From: Tenggerimyces sp963762635
GTDB taxonomy: Bacteria; Actinomycetota; Actinomycetes; Propionibacteriales; Actinopolymorphaceae
DNA length: 64,000 bases
NCBI GenBank assembly: GCA_963762635.1
Contig: CAVXLQ010000012.1
Location: 62,001 to 126,000 of the forward strand
Direction of reading: 5' to 3'
Shown: positions 20,520 through 29,282 of the stretch, in pieces
How the letters are laid out: every line of letters begins with the position of its first letter
How positions within the stretch are numbered: position 1 is the stretch's first letter
Notes under the pieces: model-generated
What the model was told of the DNA's origin: nothing
Database searches by the model: none
The model's input: only the letters and a program-made list of their open reading frames with translations
Program-made: the position numbers and the translations under genes

Positions 20520-20876
20520 CTAGCGCTGTTCCCAGAGCTGCTCCTCGAGCCGCGCGGCATTGGCGTTGACGATCTCGAGGACTTCCTGCAGCTCGGCGTG
20601 CGGGCTTAGTTCGAACATCTCGGTGTCCTCGAGGAACACCGGTACGTGGCCGGGTTGGAGGTAGAAGGCGTCGCCGGCGGAGATGGTCTCCTCGTGGTCC
20701 GCGTAGCGCACGACGAACCGGCCCTTGGTCACGTAGCCCCAGTGGGGACAGGGGCAGGCGTTGTCGGGCAGGCCGGTGAGTAGCGGTGCGGTGTCCAGTC
20801 CGGCCGGGAAGGTCTCGAACTCGGCGAGCAGGTCGCCCCACTTCAGCTCCTCGGCCGTGTCGCGGTGGGCTCGCAT
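20520..20876 (-). CDS. cupin domain protein
   Basis: A 118-residue single-domain cupin: WGYVTKGRFVVRYADHEETISAGDAFYLQPGHVPVFLED gives the two conserved strands with the GDAFYLQPGH motif. The metal set is partial (CPCPHWG, HE, H). Probably a small-molecule binding or dioxygenase-like fold; no substrate evident. ATG 20876 has an AGGAG site about 7 nt upstream. It faces the tRNA-like genes. Confidence 0.82.
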   Translation of the reverse strand: MRAHRDTAEELKWGDLLAEFETFPAGLDTAPLLTGLPDNACPCPHWGYVTKGRFVVRYADHEETISAGDAFYLQPGHVPVFLEDTEMFELSPHAELQEVLEIVNANAARLEEQLWEQR

Positions 20877-20971
20877 CGGTATCTCCTCTCGTGACGAGCC
20901 ATGGCCGGCTCGATGACAGGAGGGTGACCGCTGCAGGTTGGCTGGAGGTTGGCGCGATGCTGGACGGCCGG

Positions 20972-21730
20972 TCAGGCAGTGACGATCTCGGTGTGCACCG
21001 CGACGGTCTCGGCCGACGGTGGAACGCCGAGGTGCTCGTCCAGCGCGCCTCGACACCGTTCGTAGACCCGCAGTGCCTCGGCCCGGCTGCCCGCCGCGGC
21101 CAGGGCGCGCATCAGGTGCCGGTAGGTGCTCTCGCGGAACGGCTCGATGGCCAGCGCGTCCTCCGCGGCCTGGACGGCCTCTGCCAGCTCACCGTTCGCG
21201 GCGCAGCACACGACGGCACAGTCGAGCCCTCGTAGCTGGAGTTCCCGCAGCTGGATGCGTTTGCGCCGAACCCAGGGCCCGTCTTCGCCGAGCAGGAACG
21301 GACGCCGGCCGACGAAGTACGCGATGGTGGCCCACGGGTAGCCGCCCAGCGGATCACCGTCGGCGATCGCGGACTCCGCGCGATGCACGCCGTCAGCGGC
21401 GGCTTCGAGGTCGACCCAGACGTCATTGGGCAGGCGCAGCCGGTAGCAGCCGAACGACGCGGCCACCGCGTCCTCACCCAGGCCGGCACGGCGCAGAGCC
21501 GCGCGCAGCTTGCTGATCAGCACCGTGATGGCCTTGTCCCATACGGCAGGTGGTTCTTCGCCCCAGAGCTCCTCGGCGATCTCGTCCCTGGACACCGGCC
21601 GGGTCCGCTCGGCGACCAGCATCGCGAGGAGGACACGTCCCTGGCGGCCGGGCAGGTCGCGCTCGCCGATCAGCACGTCGCCGTGCTCGACGCGAACTTC
21701 GGAGGTCAGATAGATACGAACCGCGCTCAC
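20972..21730 (-). CDS. BTAD (SARP-like) transcriptional regulator
   Basis: A 252-residue regulator. The N-terminal half is an OmpR-type winged helix (LPGRQGRVLLAMLVAERTRPVSRDEIAEELWG, then DKAITVLISKLRAALRRAGL), the C-terminal half is the bacterial transcriptional activation domain with TPR-like helices ending EALRVYERCRGALDEHLGVPPS. SARP-type proteins activate secondary-metabolite genes, but this one lacks ATPase/TPR extensions and its targets are not evident; it is 11-20 kb from the lanthipeptide loci. The start is GTG 21730; the open frame continues upstream, but without a family N-terminus. Confidence 0.88.
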   Translation of the reverse strand: MSAVRIYLTSEVRVEHGDVLIGERDLPGRQGRVLLAMLVAERTRPVSRDEIAEELWGEEPPAVWDKAITVLISKLRAALRRAGLGEDAVAASFGCYRLRLPNDVWVDLEAAADGVHRAESAIADGDPLGGYPWATIAYFVGRRPFLLGEDGPWVRRKRIQLRELQLRGLDCAVVCCAANGELAEAVQAAEDALAIEPFRESTYRHLMRALAAAGSRAEALRVYERCRGALDEHLGVPPSAETVAVHTEIVTA

Positions 21731-21808
21731 ACACGCCCACCAACCTTTGACCAACCTGGTGCGCCTAGCGTCGCATGCGACAGTAGCCACGTCAGGAAGG
21801 CGGACGTC

Positions 21809-21964
21809 ATGACGAAGGTCATCAAGTGCGACTGCGGCTTCGTGGTCCGGGGCGACTCCGACACCGAGCTGATCGAGCGCGGGCAGGTCCACGCACGCGA
21901 GGTACACAGCATGGAACTGACCGGTGATCAACTCCTCTCGATGGCGGAGCCCGAGGGCACGTAG
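21809..21964 (+). CDS. DUF1059 family small protein
   Basis: A 51-residue protein matching DUF1059: VIKCDCGFVVRGDSDTELI with two closely spaced Cys, then HAREVHSMELTGDQLLSM. The Cys/His residues suggest metal or redox function, but none is established. ATG 21809 with AGGAAGG upstream. Divergent from the BTAD regulator. Confidence 0.82.
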   Translation: MTKVIKCDCGFVVRGDSDTELIERGQVHAREVHSMELTGDQLLSMAEPEGT

Positions 21965-21972
21965 CCGCCACG

Positions 21973-22470
21973 TCAGGCAAGGCAGGCCAGCGCGGCGCGG
22001 AGCCCTGCGGGGATCGGATGGGTCGCCGGGCAGCGGCGCCACACCGGCCTCGACCAGCTCCGCGTCGCTGAGCGACACCTCGCCGCCAGGGCCGGAGACG
22101 AGGTTTCGGGCGCCGCGGGTCACCGAGACTGGTCGCTCGTACTCCTCCAGCGCATAGAGGTTGAACCGGTACCGCCACGCGAGCCGAACGGCCGTCTCGC
22201 CTGTGTCGACCGGGCAGTTCAGGTCGTCGGCGTGCGTGGCGTACTCCTGGGCCAGGTAGAACGCCTGCTGCCAGCTCGGGTACGGCCCGACCAGCGAGTA
22301 CGGTGCTGCCGTCGCCCCCGCGGGGCCCCAGCCGTTGACCGCGTCCAGGTCGGTCACACCCTCGGCAGCGGCACGGGGGAACAGGTTGGCCACCGTGCCG
22401 TCCAGCCCGGCCCGGTTGTACTCCTCGCAGAACGCCAAATGACCGAGCAGGTCGCGGACCGACCCAGTCG
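21973..22470 (-). pseudogene. maleylpyruvate-isomerase-like (MDMPI/DinB superfamily) relic
   Basis: Residues SVRDLLGHLAFCEEYNRAGL, QEYATHADDLN and SDAELVEAGVAPLPGD match the C-terminal two thirds of a mycothiol-dependent maleylpyruvate isomerase-like protein. The first helices, which should hold the start and the first metal ligand, are missing; the reading frame simply emerges from the end of the lacI-type gene. Near 21998 an extra C in a CCCC run shifts the frame; skipping it restores the expected end (GLRAALACLA) at the TGA 21973-21975. A 5'-truncated pseudogene is the best reading. Confidence 0.65.
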
Positions 22471-23505
22471 CTAGGTGGGTGGGGGAGCGGTGGTGTGGCG
22501 GGGGACGAGGGTGGGGGTGAGGGCGATGTGGGTCGAAGGGCGGGTTCGGTCGGCGATCCGGTCGAGGAGGAGCCGGGCGGCGTTGGTGCCCAGCTGGTGG
22601 CCGGCCTGGTCGACGCTGGTGAGGGAGATGGGCGCGAAGGCGGCGTACGTCGTGTTGTCGTAGCCCGCGACGGAGATGTCGGCGGGCACGGAGAGGCCGG
22701 CTTCGGCGAGGGCTTGGAAGACGCCCATCGCGACGATGTCGGCGCCCGCGAAGATCGCGGTGGGCCGGGGATGGCGGGCGAGGAGCTCCAGGGTGCCGCG
22801 GTAGCCGCCGTCCTGGGTGTACGTCGTCGAGGCGACCGCGATCTCGGACGCCAGCCCGCGGGAGCTCATCGCGGAGCGGTAGCCGGACGCCCGGACGGCG
22901 GAGGGCATCTCCGCCAGACGTACGCGGTCGGTCTCCAGCGATTCGATGTGGGCGATCCGGCGATGTCCGAGCGACGCGAGATGGTCGACGACCAGGGCCG
23001 CCCCGGCGAAGTCGTCGTCGGTGACCGTGTCGTACGGCAGGGAGCGCCCGTGCCGGCCGACCACCACGGTCGGCGCGGTGCCGGCGAGCCGCTCGAGCTG
23101 CGTACGGCTCGACTGCGGAGCGATCAGGATCAGCCCGTCCATGCCGCGGTCGATCATCGCCTCGATGACACCGGCTTCCTCGCGCTCGCCGTGGCCCGGT
23201 CCGAGCAGCACCTGATAGTCGGTGCCGCCGAGCTGATCGTCGACCCCGTCGAGGATGTCGGCGAAGAACGGGTTGCGGAGGTCGGGCACCAGCACGCCGA
23301 TGGTGTACGTCCGGCCGCGCATCCCCCTGGCCGCGGCGTTCGGGCGATAGCCGAGCTCGGCGATGGACTCCCGCACCTTCGCCCGCATCGCGGGGCTGGC
23401 CCCGTACGCGTTGCGCAGCACCTTCGACACGGCCGTGACCGACACCTTGGCGTGCTGCGCGACGTCCACGATCGTGACTCGCCGCGGTGACGCGGGTGGC
23501 TCCAC
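22471..23505 (-). CDS. LacI family transcriptional regulator
   Basis: A 344-residue repressor: N-terminal LacI HTH (VTIVDVAQHAKVSVTAVSKVL) with the hinge helix YRPNAAARGMRG near residues 53-64, then a periplasmic-binding-protein-like sugar domain (IGVLVPDLRNPFFADILDGV, TAIFAGADIVAMGVFQAL, SVAGYDNTTYAAFAPISLTSV). It follows the GH78 gene in the same direction by 30 nt, so it is probably the local repressor, with rhamnose or a rhamnoside as likely inducer. GTG 23505 has GGAGG 7 nt upstream. Similar palindromes occur upstream of both genes. Confidence 0.93.
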   Translation of the reverse strand: MEPPASPRRVTIVDVAQHAKVSVTAVSKVLRNAYGASPAMRAKVRESIAELGYRPNAAARGMRGRTYTIGVLVPDLRNPFFADILDGVDDQLGGTDYQVLLGPGHGEREEAGVIEAMIDRGMDGLILIAPQSSRTQLERLAGTAPTVVVGRHGRSLPYDTVTDDDFAGAALVVDHLASLGHRRIAHIESLETDRVRLAEMPSAVRASGYRSAMSSRGLASEIAVASTTYTQDGGYRGTLELLARHPRPTAIFAGADIVAMGVFQALAEAGLSVPADISVAGYDNTTYAAFAPISLTSVDQAGHQLGTNAARLLLDRIADRTRPSTHIALTPTLVPRHTTAPPPT

Positions 23506-23527
23506 GCCAGTTCCTCCGGGTCAGCTT

Positions 23528-23541
23528 GGAGAACGTTACCC
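23528..23541. promoter_or_regulatory. candidate LacI-type operator upstream of its own gene
   Basis: GGAGAACGTTACCC is one base off the pattern GGAnAACGTTnTCC found upstream of the GH78 gene. The central CG is typical of LacI-family sites. It sits 23 bp upstream of the regulator start, partly inside the end of the GH78 gene, suggesting autorepression. Confidence 0.45.
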
Positions 23542-25791
23542 GGAGTGTACGGAGGTGGACGCTCCCGCGACGAGCTCCGTGTCCGGCTCGCCCTCCAGGG
23601 AAAGCACGCCGGTGACTCCAGCGGGGAGCTCGGTGTCGACCGTGAGGCTGCCGTCCTCCAAGCGCCAGCTGACCCGAACCGGGCCGTGCGGTGTGTCGAG
23701 GCCGGCCTTCGCCCAGGTCAAGCCGCCACCCGGGCGCGGCGCGATACGCACCCGCGAGTACCCCGGCTCGAGCGGCGCGATGCCGCCCACCACGCGGTGC
23801 ATCCAGTCCGCGACCGCGCCCAGCGCGTAGTGGTTGAAGCTGGTCATCTGGCCGGGGTTGATCGAGCCGTCGGGCAGCATCGAGTCCCAGCGTTCCCAGA
23901 TCGTGGTGGCGCCCATCGTCACGGGGTACAGCCAGGACGGGCACTCGCGCTGCATGAGCAGGGCGTACGCGGCGTCGAGGTGCCCCGTCTGAGTGAGGGC
24001 GTCGGTGATGAACGGCGTGCCGGCGAAGCCCGTCGAGATCCGGTAGCCGCTCCGCTCCGCCAGCTCGGCCAACCGCTTGCCCGCGGCAGCCTCGACCTGC
24101 GCGTCGAGCAGCCCGAAGACGATCGCCAGCGTGTACACCGTCGTGCAGTCCGACACGATCGTGCCGTCGGCGGAGACGTAGTGCTCGTTGAACGCCGCGC
24201 GGGTCCGGTCGGCCAGCCCGGAGAACTCCGCCGCGTCCTCCGTACGCCCCAACAAGGAAGCGGTCTCGGCGACGAGATGGGCGGAACGGTACAGGCACGC
24301 GGTGGCGACGACGCCCTTGTCGGCCTTGGCGTCCGCCGGCTTGTCCGGCGGGGCGTCCGGGTCGAGCCAGTCGCCGAACTGGAAGCCCGTGTCCCACAGC
24401 CCGTTCGGTGAGGTGAGCGTGCCGACCCGCCGCACGTGCGCGGCCATCGAGTCGTACTGGCGCTCGAGCACGCCGCGGTCGCCGTACGCCTGGTAGAGCG
24501 TCCAGGGCACCCAGACCGCGGCATCGCTCCAGACCGCCGTGCTGTCACGTTCCGGGAAGCCCGCGGGGTTGCGCAGGAGCTTCATGACGTCGGGGATGAC
24601 GAACGGCACCATGCCCTCGTGGTGGCGCTGTTCCAGGGCCAGGTCGAGCAACCAGTCGGACAGGAACGCGTTCACGTCGAAGAGGTACGCCGCGGACGGG
24701 GCGAACGCGGCGATGTCGCCGGTCCAGCCGAGCCGTTCGTTGCGCTGCGGGCAGTCGGTGGGTACGTCGAGGAAGTTGCCCTTGGTGCCCCAGACGACGT
24801 TGCGGTGCAGCTGGTTGAGCTGCGGGTCCGAGCACTCGAAGGTCCCCGTACGCAGCAGCTCGGAGTGCACCACGACCGCCTCGACCGAGTCGGCGGTGAG
24901 CTCGCCGGGCCAACCGGTGATCTCGGCGTACTGGAACCCGTGGAACGTCTTGGTGGGTTCGAAGAAGTCGTCGCCGCCGCTGAGGATGAAGCGGTCGGTC
25001 GCCTGGGCGTCGCGCAACGGCCGGACGCCGAGCTCGCCGTCCTCGATGACCTCGGCATGCCGGATCCTGATCTCGCTGCCGCGCGGGCCGCGAACGGTGA
25101 AGCGCAGCCAGCCGACCAGGTTCTGGCCGAAGTCGACGAGCGTACGTCCCGACGGCGAGTTCCAGATCTTCACCGGCGCGAGCGTTTCGTGCCGCCGCAC
25201 GGGCGGACCGACGTACGGCGTCAGCAAGGCCTTGTCGAAGTCGAGTGTGCGCGCGTTGAGCACCCACCGTTGGTTCGAGCCGAAGGTGTACCAGTCCGGG
25301 TCCCGACGGCGGGCGTCGATGGTCTGCCCGTCGTAGAGGTCGTCGGCCAGGACGTCGGAGCCGATGGCGATCCAGGTCTCGTCGCTGACGACCGTCTGCT
25401 GGTGCCCGTCGGCGAAGCCGATCTCCAGCTGCGCGATGAGGCCGAGGCGGTCGCCGTACAGCTCGCGCATCCCGGCGAATCCCAGCCGGCCGCGATACCA
25501 ACCGTTGCCGACGGAGACGGTCAGCACGCTGTCGCCCTCGAGGTGCGCGGCGACGTCGTACGAGCGGTACCGCAGCCGCCACTCGTAGCTGCTCCAACCG
25601 GGGCTGAGCACGTCGTCGCCGACCGGTCGGCCGTTGATCGCGGCCTCGAAGACGCCGAGGCTGCTCAGGTGCAGGACCGCGGACTCGACGGCGCCATGGC
25701 CGGTGTCGAGCTCGATCTCCTTGCGGAACAGGGGAGCGGAGCCGAGATCGGCGTACGGGGTGATCATCGAGGCAGACCAGGAAACAGGCAT
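23536..25791 (-). CDS. alpha-L-rhamnosidase, GH78
   Basis: A 751-residue glycosidase hydrolysing alpha-L-rhamnosides. Order: an N-terminal beta-sandwich (LSSLGVFEAAINGRPVGDDV, GWSSYEWRLRYRSYD), a concanavalin-like domain (TLVDFGQNLVGWLRFTVRG), then the (alpha/alpha)6 barrel with the family motif VPTDCPQRNERLGWTGD (general-acid region near residue 350), later PFITDALTQTG and TTIWERWDSM, and a C-terminal sandwich. No signal peptide, so it is probably cytosolic and acts on imported oligosaccharides. ATG 25791 has GGAAAGG 5 nt upstream. Two LacI-type operators precede it. Confidence 0.93.
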   Translation of the reverse strand: MPVSWSASMITPYADLGSAPLFRKEIELDTGHGAVESAVLHLSSLGVFEAAINGRPVGDDVLSPGWSSYEWRLRYRSYDVAAHLEGDSVLTVSVGNGWYRGRLGFAGMRELYGDRLGLIAQLEIGFADGHQQTVVSDETWIAIGSDVLADDLYDGQTIDARRRDPDWYTFGSNQRWVLNARTLDFDKALLTPYVGPPVRRHETLAPVKIWNSPSGRTLVDFGQNLVGWLRFTVRGPRGSEIRIRHAEVIEDGELGVRPLRDAQATDRFILSGGDDFFEPTKTFHGFQYAEITGWPGELTADSVEAVVVHSELLRTGTFECSDPQLNQLHRNVVWGTKGNFLDVPTDCPQRNERLGWTGDIAAFAPSAAYLFDVNAFLSDWLLDLALEQRHHEGMVPFVIPDVMKLLRNPAGFPERDSTAVWSDAAVWVPWTLYQAYGDRGVLERQYDSMAAHVRRVGTLTSPNGLWDTGFQFGDWLDPDAPPDKPADAKADKGVVATACLYRSAHLVAETASLLGRTEDAAEFSGLADRTRAAFNEHYVSADGTIVSDCTTVYTLAIVFGLLDAQVEAAAGKRLAELAERSGYRISTGFAGTPFITDALTQTGHLDAAYALLMQRECPSWLYPVTMGATTIWERWDSMLPDGSINPGQMTSFNHYALGAVADWMHRVVGGIAPLEPGYSRVRIAPRPGGGLTWAKAGLDTPHGPVRVSWRLEDGSLTVDTELPAGVTGVLSLEGEPDTELVAGASTSVHSG

Positions 25792-25809
25792 GTTCACCTT
25801 TCCGCGCTT

Positions 25810-25821
25810 TGAATCGTTTCA
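25810..25821. promoter_or_regulatory. LacI-type operator, GH78 promoter site 1
   Basis: TGAATCGTTTCA is a 12-bp inverted repeat of the form TGAAnCGnTTCA with a central CG, 18 bp upstream of the rhamnosidase start. It fits repression by the LacI protein encoded downstream. Confidence 0.55.
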
Positions 25822-25835
25822 TCGACGAACGGCGT

Positions 25836-25849
25836 GGAAAACGTTGTCC
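25836..25849. promoter_or_regulatory. LacI-type operator, GH78 promoter site 2
   Basis: GGAAAACGTTGTCC is a 14-bp inverted repeat (GGAnAACGTTnTCC). A one-mismatch copy lies upstream of the LacI gene (23528-23541), linking both sites to the same regulator. Confidence 0.55.
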
Positions 25850-25984
25850 GGGGTGTTTCGGCCGACGCTAGGTTGTGCGCCAGGGCTCGTCAAGAAATTG
25901 ACCACTGCTGGACCGTTCGGATGTCGAGATCCCCGATCTGGCTTCTACGTCTCTCGTGCAGGAGCCAGACACGAGGAGGACGAG

Positions 25985-26512
25985 ATGGGTACGGAGAAGC
26001 TGGATCGAGTGGCCGCCGGGCGCACGTATGCCGAGTGGTTCGCGTTGCTGGACGGGTGGGGTGCCCCGGGGCGGCCGTTCAAGGAGATCTCCACCTGGCT
26101 GCGCACCGAGCACGAGCTGAGTGCGTGGTGGGCGCAGAAACTGATCGTCGAGTACGAGCAGGCCCGCGGGATCCGGCCGGCCGGATCCCGCCCGGACGGG
26201 ACGATCGCGGTCGGCACCAGCAAGACGATCGACGTCGCCGCCGAACGGGTGTACCAAGCGGTCGTTGACCCCGAGCAGCGCGAGCTCTGGCTGAAAGACC
26301 TCGACCTCACCGAACGCACCGCACGCCAGAACACGTCGGCGAGGTTCGACAGCGGAGACGGGACCAGGGTCAGCTTCGCCTTCGAGGCCAAAGGGGACAA
26401 GACCACCGTCGCCGTCGAGCACGAGCGGCTTCCCGATGCCGAGGTCGCCCAACAACGCAAGGCGTTCTGGCAGGAACGTCTCGCCACCCTCAAGTCGGTG
26501 CTGGAGAGCTAG
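25985..26512 (+). CDS. DUF4287-like / SRPBCC fusion protein
   Basis: A 175-residue protein with two parts. Residues 1-60 (TYAEWFALLDGWGAPGR, ISTWLRTEHELSAWWAQKLIVEYE) resemble the DUF4287-like helical unit. Residues 75-175 have the SRPBCC/AHSA1 pattern (KTIDVAAERVYQAVVDPEQRELWL, VAVEHERLPDAEVAQQRKAFWQERLATLKSVL). Such fusions are common in Actinobacteria with no proven role. ATG 25985 with a GAGGAGGA site. Its end overlaps the convergent MmcQ gene by 4 nt. Confidence 0.8.
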   Translation: MGTEKLDRVAAGRTYAEWFALLDGWGAPGRPFKEISTWLRTEHELSAWWAQKLIVEYEQARGIRPAGSRPDGTIAVGTSKTIDVAAERVYQAVVDPEQRELWLKDLDLTERTARQNTSARFDSGDGTRVSFAFEAKGDKTTVAVEHERLPDAEVAQQRKAFWQERLATLKSVLES

Positions 26513-26844
26513 GGGCGGAGGCGCTTCGGGAGCTTCGACACCACGGTCTCGTAGGACACGTCGATCAGCTCGCACACCTCGTCGTCGGGAATCGCCCCGT
26601 TCACCCGGACCGTGTTCCAGCCGGACCGCCCGATGTACGCCATCTTCGACGCGTCCTCCGGGTACCGGATCACGAGCTCGTCGGCCTCGTCACGGTCGCG
26701 CCCGCATTTCAGGCCGACCGAGTCCGAGCCGAGGAAGGCGAAGATCTTGTCGCCCACCTTGGCGACCGAGTCGCCCTCCCAGGGCTCGTCGGGCCAGGCG
26801 CCCGGCTTGGCGAGGCAGTAGTCGCGCAGCTCGTCGGCGTTCAT
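26509..26844 (-). CDS. MmcQ/YjbR family protein
   Basis: A 111-residue DNA-binding-fold protein of the MmcQ/YjbR family (double-wing motif): LRDYCLAKPGAWPDEPWEGDSVAKVGDKIFAFLG near the start and the diagnostic SGWNTVRVNGAIPDDEVCELIDVSYE stretch in the second half. Function unknown. ATG 26844 overlaps the stop of the upstream membrane-protein gene (ATGA). Confidence 0.88.
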   Translation of the reverse strand: MNADELRDYCLAKPGAWPDEPWEGDSVAKVGDKIFAFLGSDSVGLKCGRDRDEADELVIRYPEDASKMAYIGRSGWNTVRVNGAIPDDEVCELIDVSYETVVSKLPKRLRP

Positions 26845-27356
26845 GAGGCTCCCGTGGTCGCGTCCTCCCGCGAAGGCGCGGGCGCGGGCTCCGTCGTCAG
26901 GAACCACGCGGCGTGGAGCCCGAGGAGGAGGATTCCGGCGATCAGGAGGGCCTCCACCTGGCGCGGCTGCAAGCCGGTGAACGCGCTCGCCTGGGGCGCC
27001 ACGGCGAAGACGATCACGAAGAGGTAGATCGGCAAGGCCACCGCCATCGTGATCCCTGCCAGCCGGATCCGCCCGTACTCGTCCCGCAAGGCCTGGGCGA
27101 TCAGCACCACGCCGGAGACGCCCGCGATGCCGCACAACGCGAACACGATCCGCCACACCGCGGGGATCTCCGGCGCCACCAGCGACAGCACCGACATCGT
27201 TCCCGGCAGCATGAAGTGCAGCGCCACGACGTACGCCATCCGCCGACGGACGGGCACGCGGAACCAGTCCTTGTGCCGGTCAGCGACCACGAACCACAAG
27301 CCCAGCAGGGTGAAGCTCAACCCAGAAACGACACCGTAGAAGGCGGCGACATCCAT
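26841..27356 (-). CDS. five-helix membrane protein, unknown family
   Basis: A 171-residue integral membrane protein with about five hydrophobic segments (FYGVVSGLSFTLLGLWFVV, MLPGTMSVLSLVAP, IVFALCGIAGVSGVVLIAQAL, ITMAVALPIYLFVIVFAVAP, ALLIAGILLLGLHAAWFLT). I do not assign a family. ATG 27356 has GGGAG 7 nt upstream; translationally coupled to the MmcQ gene downstream. Confidence 0.78.
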   Translation of the reverse strand: MDVAAFYGVVSGLSFTLLGLWFVVADRHKDWFRVPVRRRMAYVVALHFMLPGTMSVLSLVAPEIPAVWRIVFALCGIAGVSGVVLIAQALRDEYGRIRLAGITMAVALPIYLFVIVFAVAPQASAFTGLQPRQVEALLIAGILLLGLHAAWFLTTEPAPAPSREDATTGAS

Positions 27357-27445
27357 TGACGACTCCCGTTCACTCACCACAGCGGGTGATCCCCGCACGA
27401 GCGTAGAACGACAGCCGCACCCTCGCCCGGTGTTCGGGTGAACGA

Positions 27446-29113
27446 CTAACGCAGCGTGAACAGCACCGGAGCCGTCAGCACCCCCGAAGGCGGCACGCCC
27501 AAGGTCGCGGCGAGCACCGCGGCCGGCCCCGCCAGACCGCCACCCGGACCGAACGACAGGGCGGCCGCCGCCGGCAGGTCCTCCGAGGACTCCGGCGAAC
27601 GGAACCGTTCCAGGAACCCCAGCCGAGGCACCGTACGCACCTCCACCTCCGACCGGTCCAGCCCGGAACGAGCACAAGCGATCTCCAGAGCCCGCTCCAG
27701 CCCGCCCAGCTCATCGACCAAGCCCCGAGAGTGCGCGTCGGCGCCGGTCCACACCCGGCCGCGCGCGATCTCCTCGACCCGCTCCCGCGACAGCCCTCGG
27801 TCGTCGGCCACCTTCGCGGTGAAGTCCTCGTACACCCGGTCGAGCCACTCCTCGAGCCGCGCCCACTCCGAGGGCGAGAACTTCTCGTACGACGAGAACA
27901 TCTCCGCCTGAGCGCCCTCCGACACCGAGTCGAACGCGACGCCGACCCGATCGAGCAGCCCCCGCACGACAGCCTTGCCGCCGAACACGCCGATCGACCC
28001 GGTCAGCGTCCCTGGCTGAGCCACGATCGTGTCGGCAGCCATGGAGACGAAGTACCCACCGGACGCGGCAGCCGACCCCATCGACACGATCACCGGCTTG
28101 CCCGTCCCACGCGCCCGGATCACCTCGCGCCGGATCGCGTCGGACGCGACGTACGACCCGCCAGGGCTGTCCACCCGCAGCACGATCGCGTGCACGTCCG
28201 GCGCCTGCGCGGCCGAACGGATAGCCGCCGAAAGACTCTCCGACCCGATCGACGTCCCGCCGCCGAAACCGCGCCGCCCACCACGCCCGAGGTGGATGTC
28301 ACCCGCGCCATGCACCACGGCAACAGCAGGGCGCCGGGAGAAGCGGTTGAACGCCGTCCGCGGCTCCATCAGCCGAGCGCGCCGGTACCGATGGACGAAC
28401 CGCAGCCGGCTCTCGCCGAACGACGAGCGCAGCGACGAGTAAACCTCGTCCCGGTAGCCCAGCCTGTCGACCAGCCCGTGCTCCTGCGCCAAGGCGGCCG
28501 ACAGCGGCGCGAGATCGACCAGCTCGCGCACCCGCGCCTCGGTCAAAGACCGACGAGCGGACACACCAGCGACCACCTGCTCCATCGCCGACGAAGCCAA
28601 CCTGCCGGCGGCCTCGCGGTGCGCGTCGCTCATCGAGGAGGACAGGAACGTGTCCGCGGCGTTCTTGTACTCCCGCCGCCGCGACATCTGCGGCTCCACG
28701 CCCAGCTTGGCCAGTGCGTCCTTGACGAACACCGCCTGGGCCATCACACCGGTCAGCCCGACGTCGCCGGACGGCTGGATCCAGATCTCGTCGAACGCGG
28801 TCGCGAGGTAGTACGACACGGTGCCCGGCCCGAGCTCGCCGAACGACTCCGCCCACGCCACCGTGCGCTTCCCGCTCGCGGCGAAGTGCCGCACGGCGTC
28901 CCGGATCTCCTGCGTCTGCGACAGCGCCGGCGCGGAGCTGCCGATGTGCGCCACGAGCCCGCCGACCTCGTCGTCCTCGGCCGCGAGGTAGAGGCCGTCC
29001 ACGAGATCGCGCAGCAACGGCCGGCGGCGCGCGAGAGCCGCACCGAGCGGATCCGTCGGCGGCGCCTCGAGGATCGGCGTGGTGAGGTCCAGTTCGAGCA
29101 CGGTGGTGACCAT
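27446..29113 (-). CDS. sppA: signal peptide peptidase SppA, 67K (protease IV) type
   Basis: A 555-residue tandem-domain serine protease of family S49 that degrades cleaved signal peptides at the membrane. The N-terminal half keeps the catalytic-lysine segment (RRREYKNAADTFLS); the C-terminal half contains the nucleophile Ser in SMGSAAASGGYFVSMAAD and the supporting RVDSPGGSYVASD and GTLTGSIGV motifs. No strong N-terminal transmembrane helix is visible, unusual for E. coli-type SppA but common among actinobacterial homologues. ATG 29113. It is divergent from the TerC gene across the riboswitch region. Confidence 0.9.
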   Translation of the reverse strand: MVTTVLELDLTTPILEAPPTDPLGAALARRRPLLRDLVDGLYLAAEDDEVGGLVAHIGSSAPALSQTQEIRDAVRHFAASGKRTVAWAESFGELGPGTVSYYLATAFDEIWIQPSGDVGLTGVMAQAVFVKDALAKLGVEPQMSRRREYKNAADTFLSSSMSDAHREAAGRLASSAMEQVVAGVSARRSLTEARVRELVDLAPLSAALAQEHGLVDRLGYRDEVYSSLRSSFGESRLRFVHRYRRARLMEPRTAFNRFSRRPAVAVVHGAGDIHLGRGGRRGFGGGTSIGSESLSAAIRSAAQAPDVHAIVLRVDSPGGSYVASDAIRREVIRARGTGKPVIVSMGSAAASGGYFVSMAADTIVAQPGTLTGSIGVFGGKAVVRGLLDRVGVAFDSVSEGAQAEMFSSYEKFSPSEWARLEEWLDRVYEDFTAKVADDRGLSRERVEEIARGRVWTGADAHSRGLVDELGGLERALEIACARSGLDRSEVEVRTVPRLGFLERFRSPESSEDLPAAAALSFGPGGGLAGPAAVLAATLGVPPSGVLTAPVLFTLR

Positions 29114-29282
29114 GGAGGTCAGCCTAGGCCGGAGGGGGCCACAACCGGGCGGGCCCTGTGGACGACGCGGTCCTGGTGGGTTCCAGGTAGGCCCCAGGCG
29201 CGGCCAGTGTGTTGCTGGTCACAAAGCGCGACCCCCGAGTTGGAGGTCGGGACGGCCGTACGGGAGAATGGCGTTAACGCAC

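Noticed and set aside
20151..20560. Minus-strand frames with GFEPAT and DSNPQ-like peptides over the tRNA pair
   Set aside because: These are the well-known false translations of tRNA genes read backwards, and they support the tRNA calls instead.
20972..24397. A 1141-codon open frame on the minus strand
   Set aside because: It chains the BTAD regulator, part of the isomerase relic and out-of-frame LacI and GH78 sequence; high-GC third-position bias keeps it open. It is not one gene.
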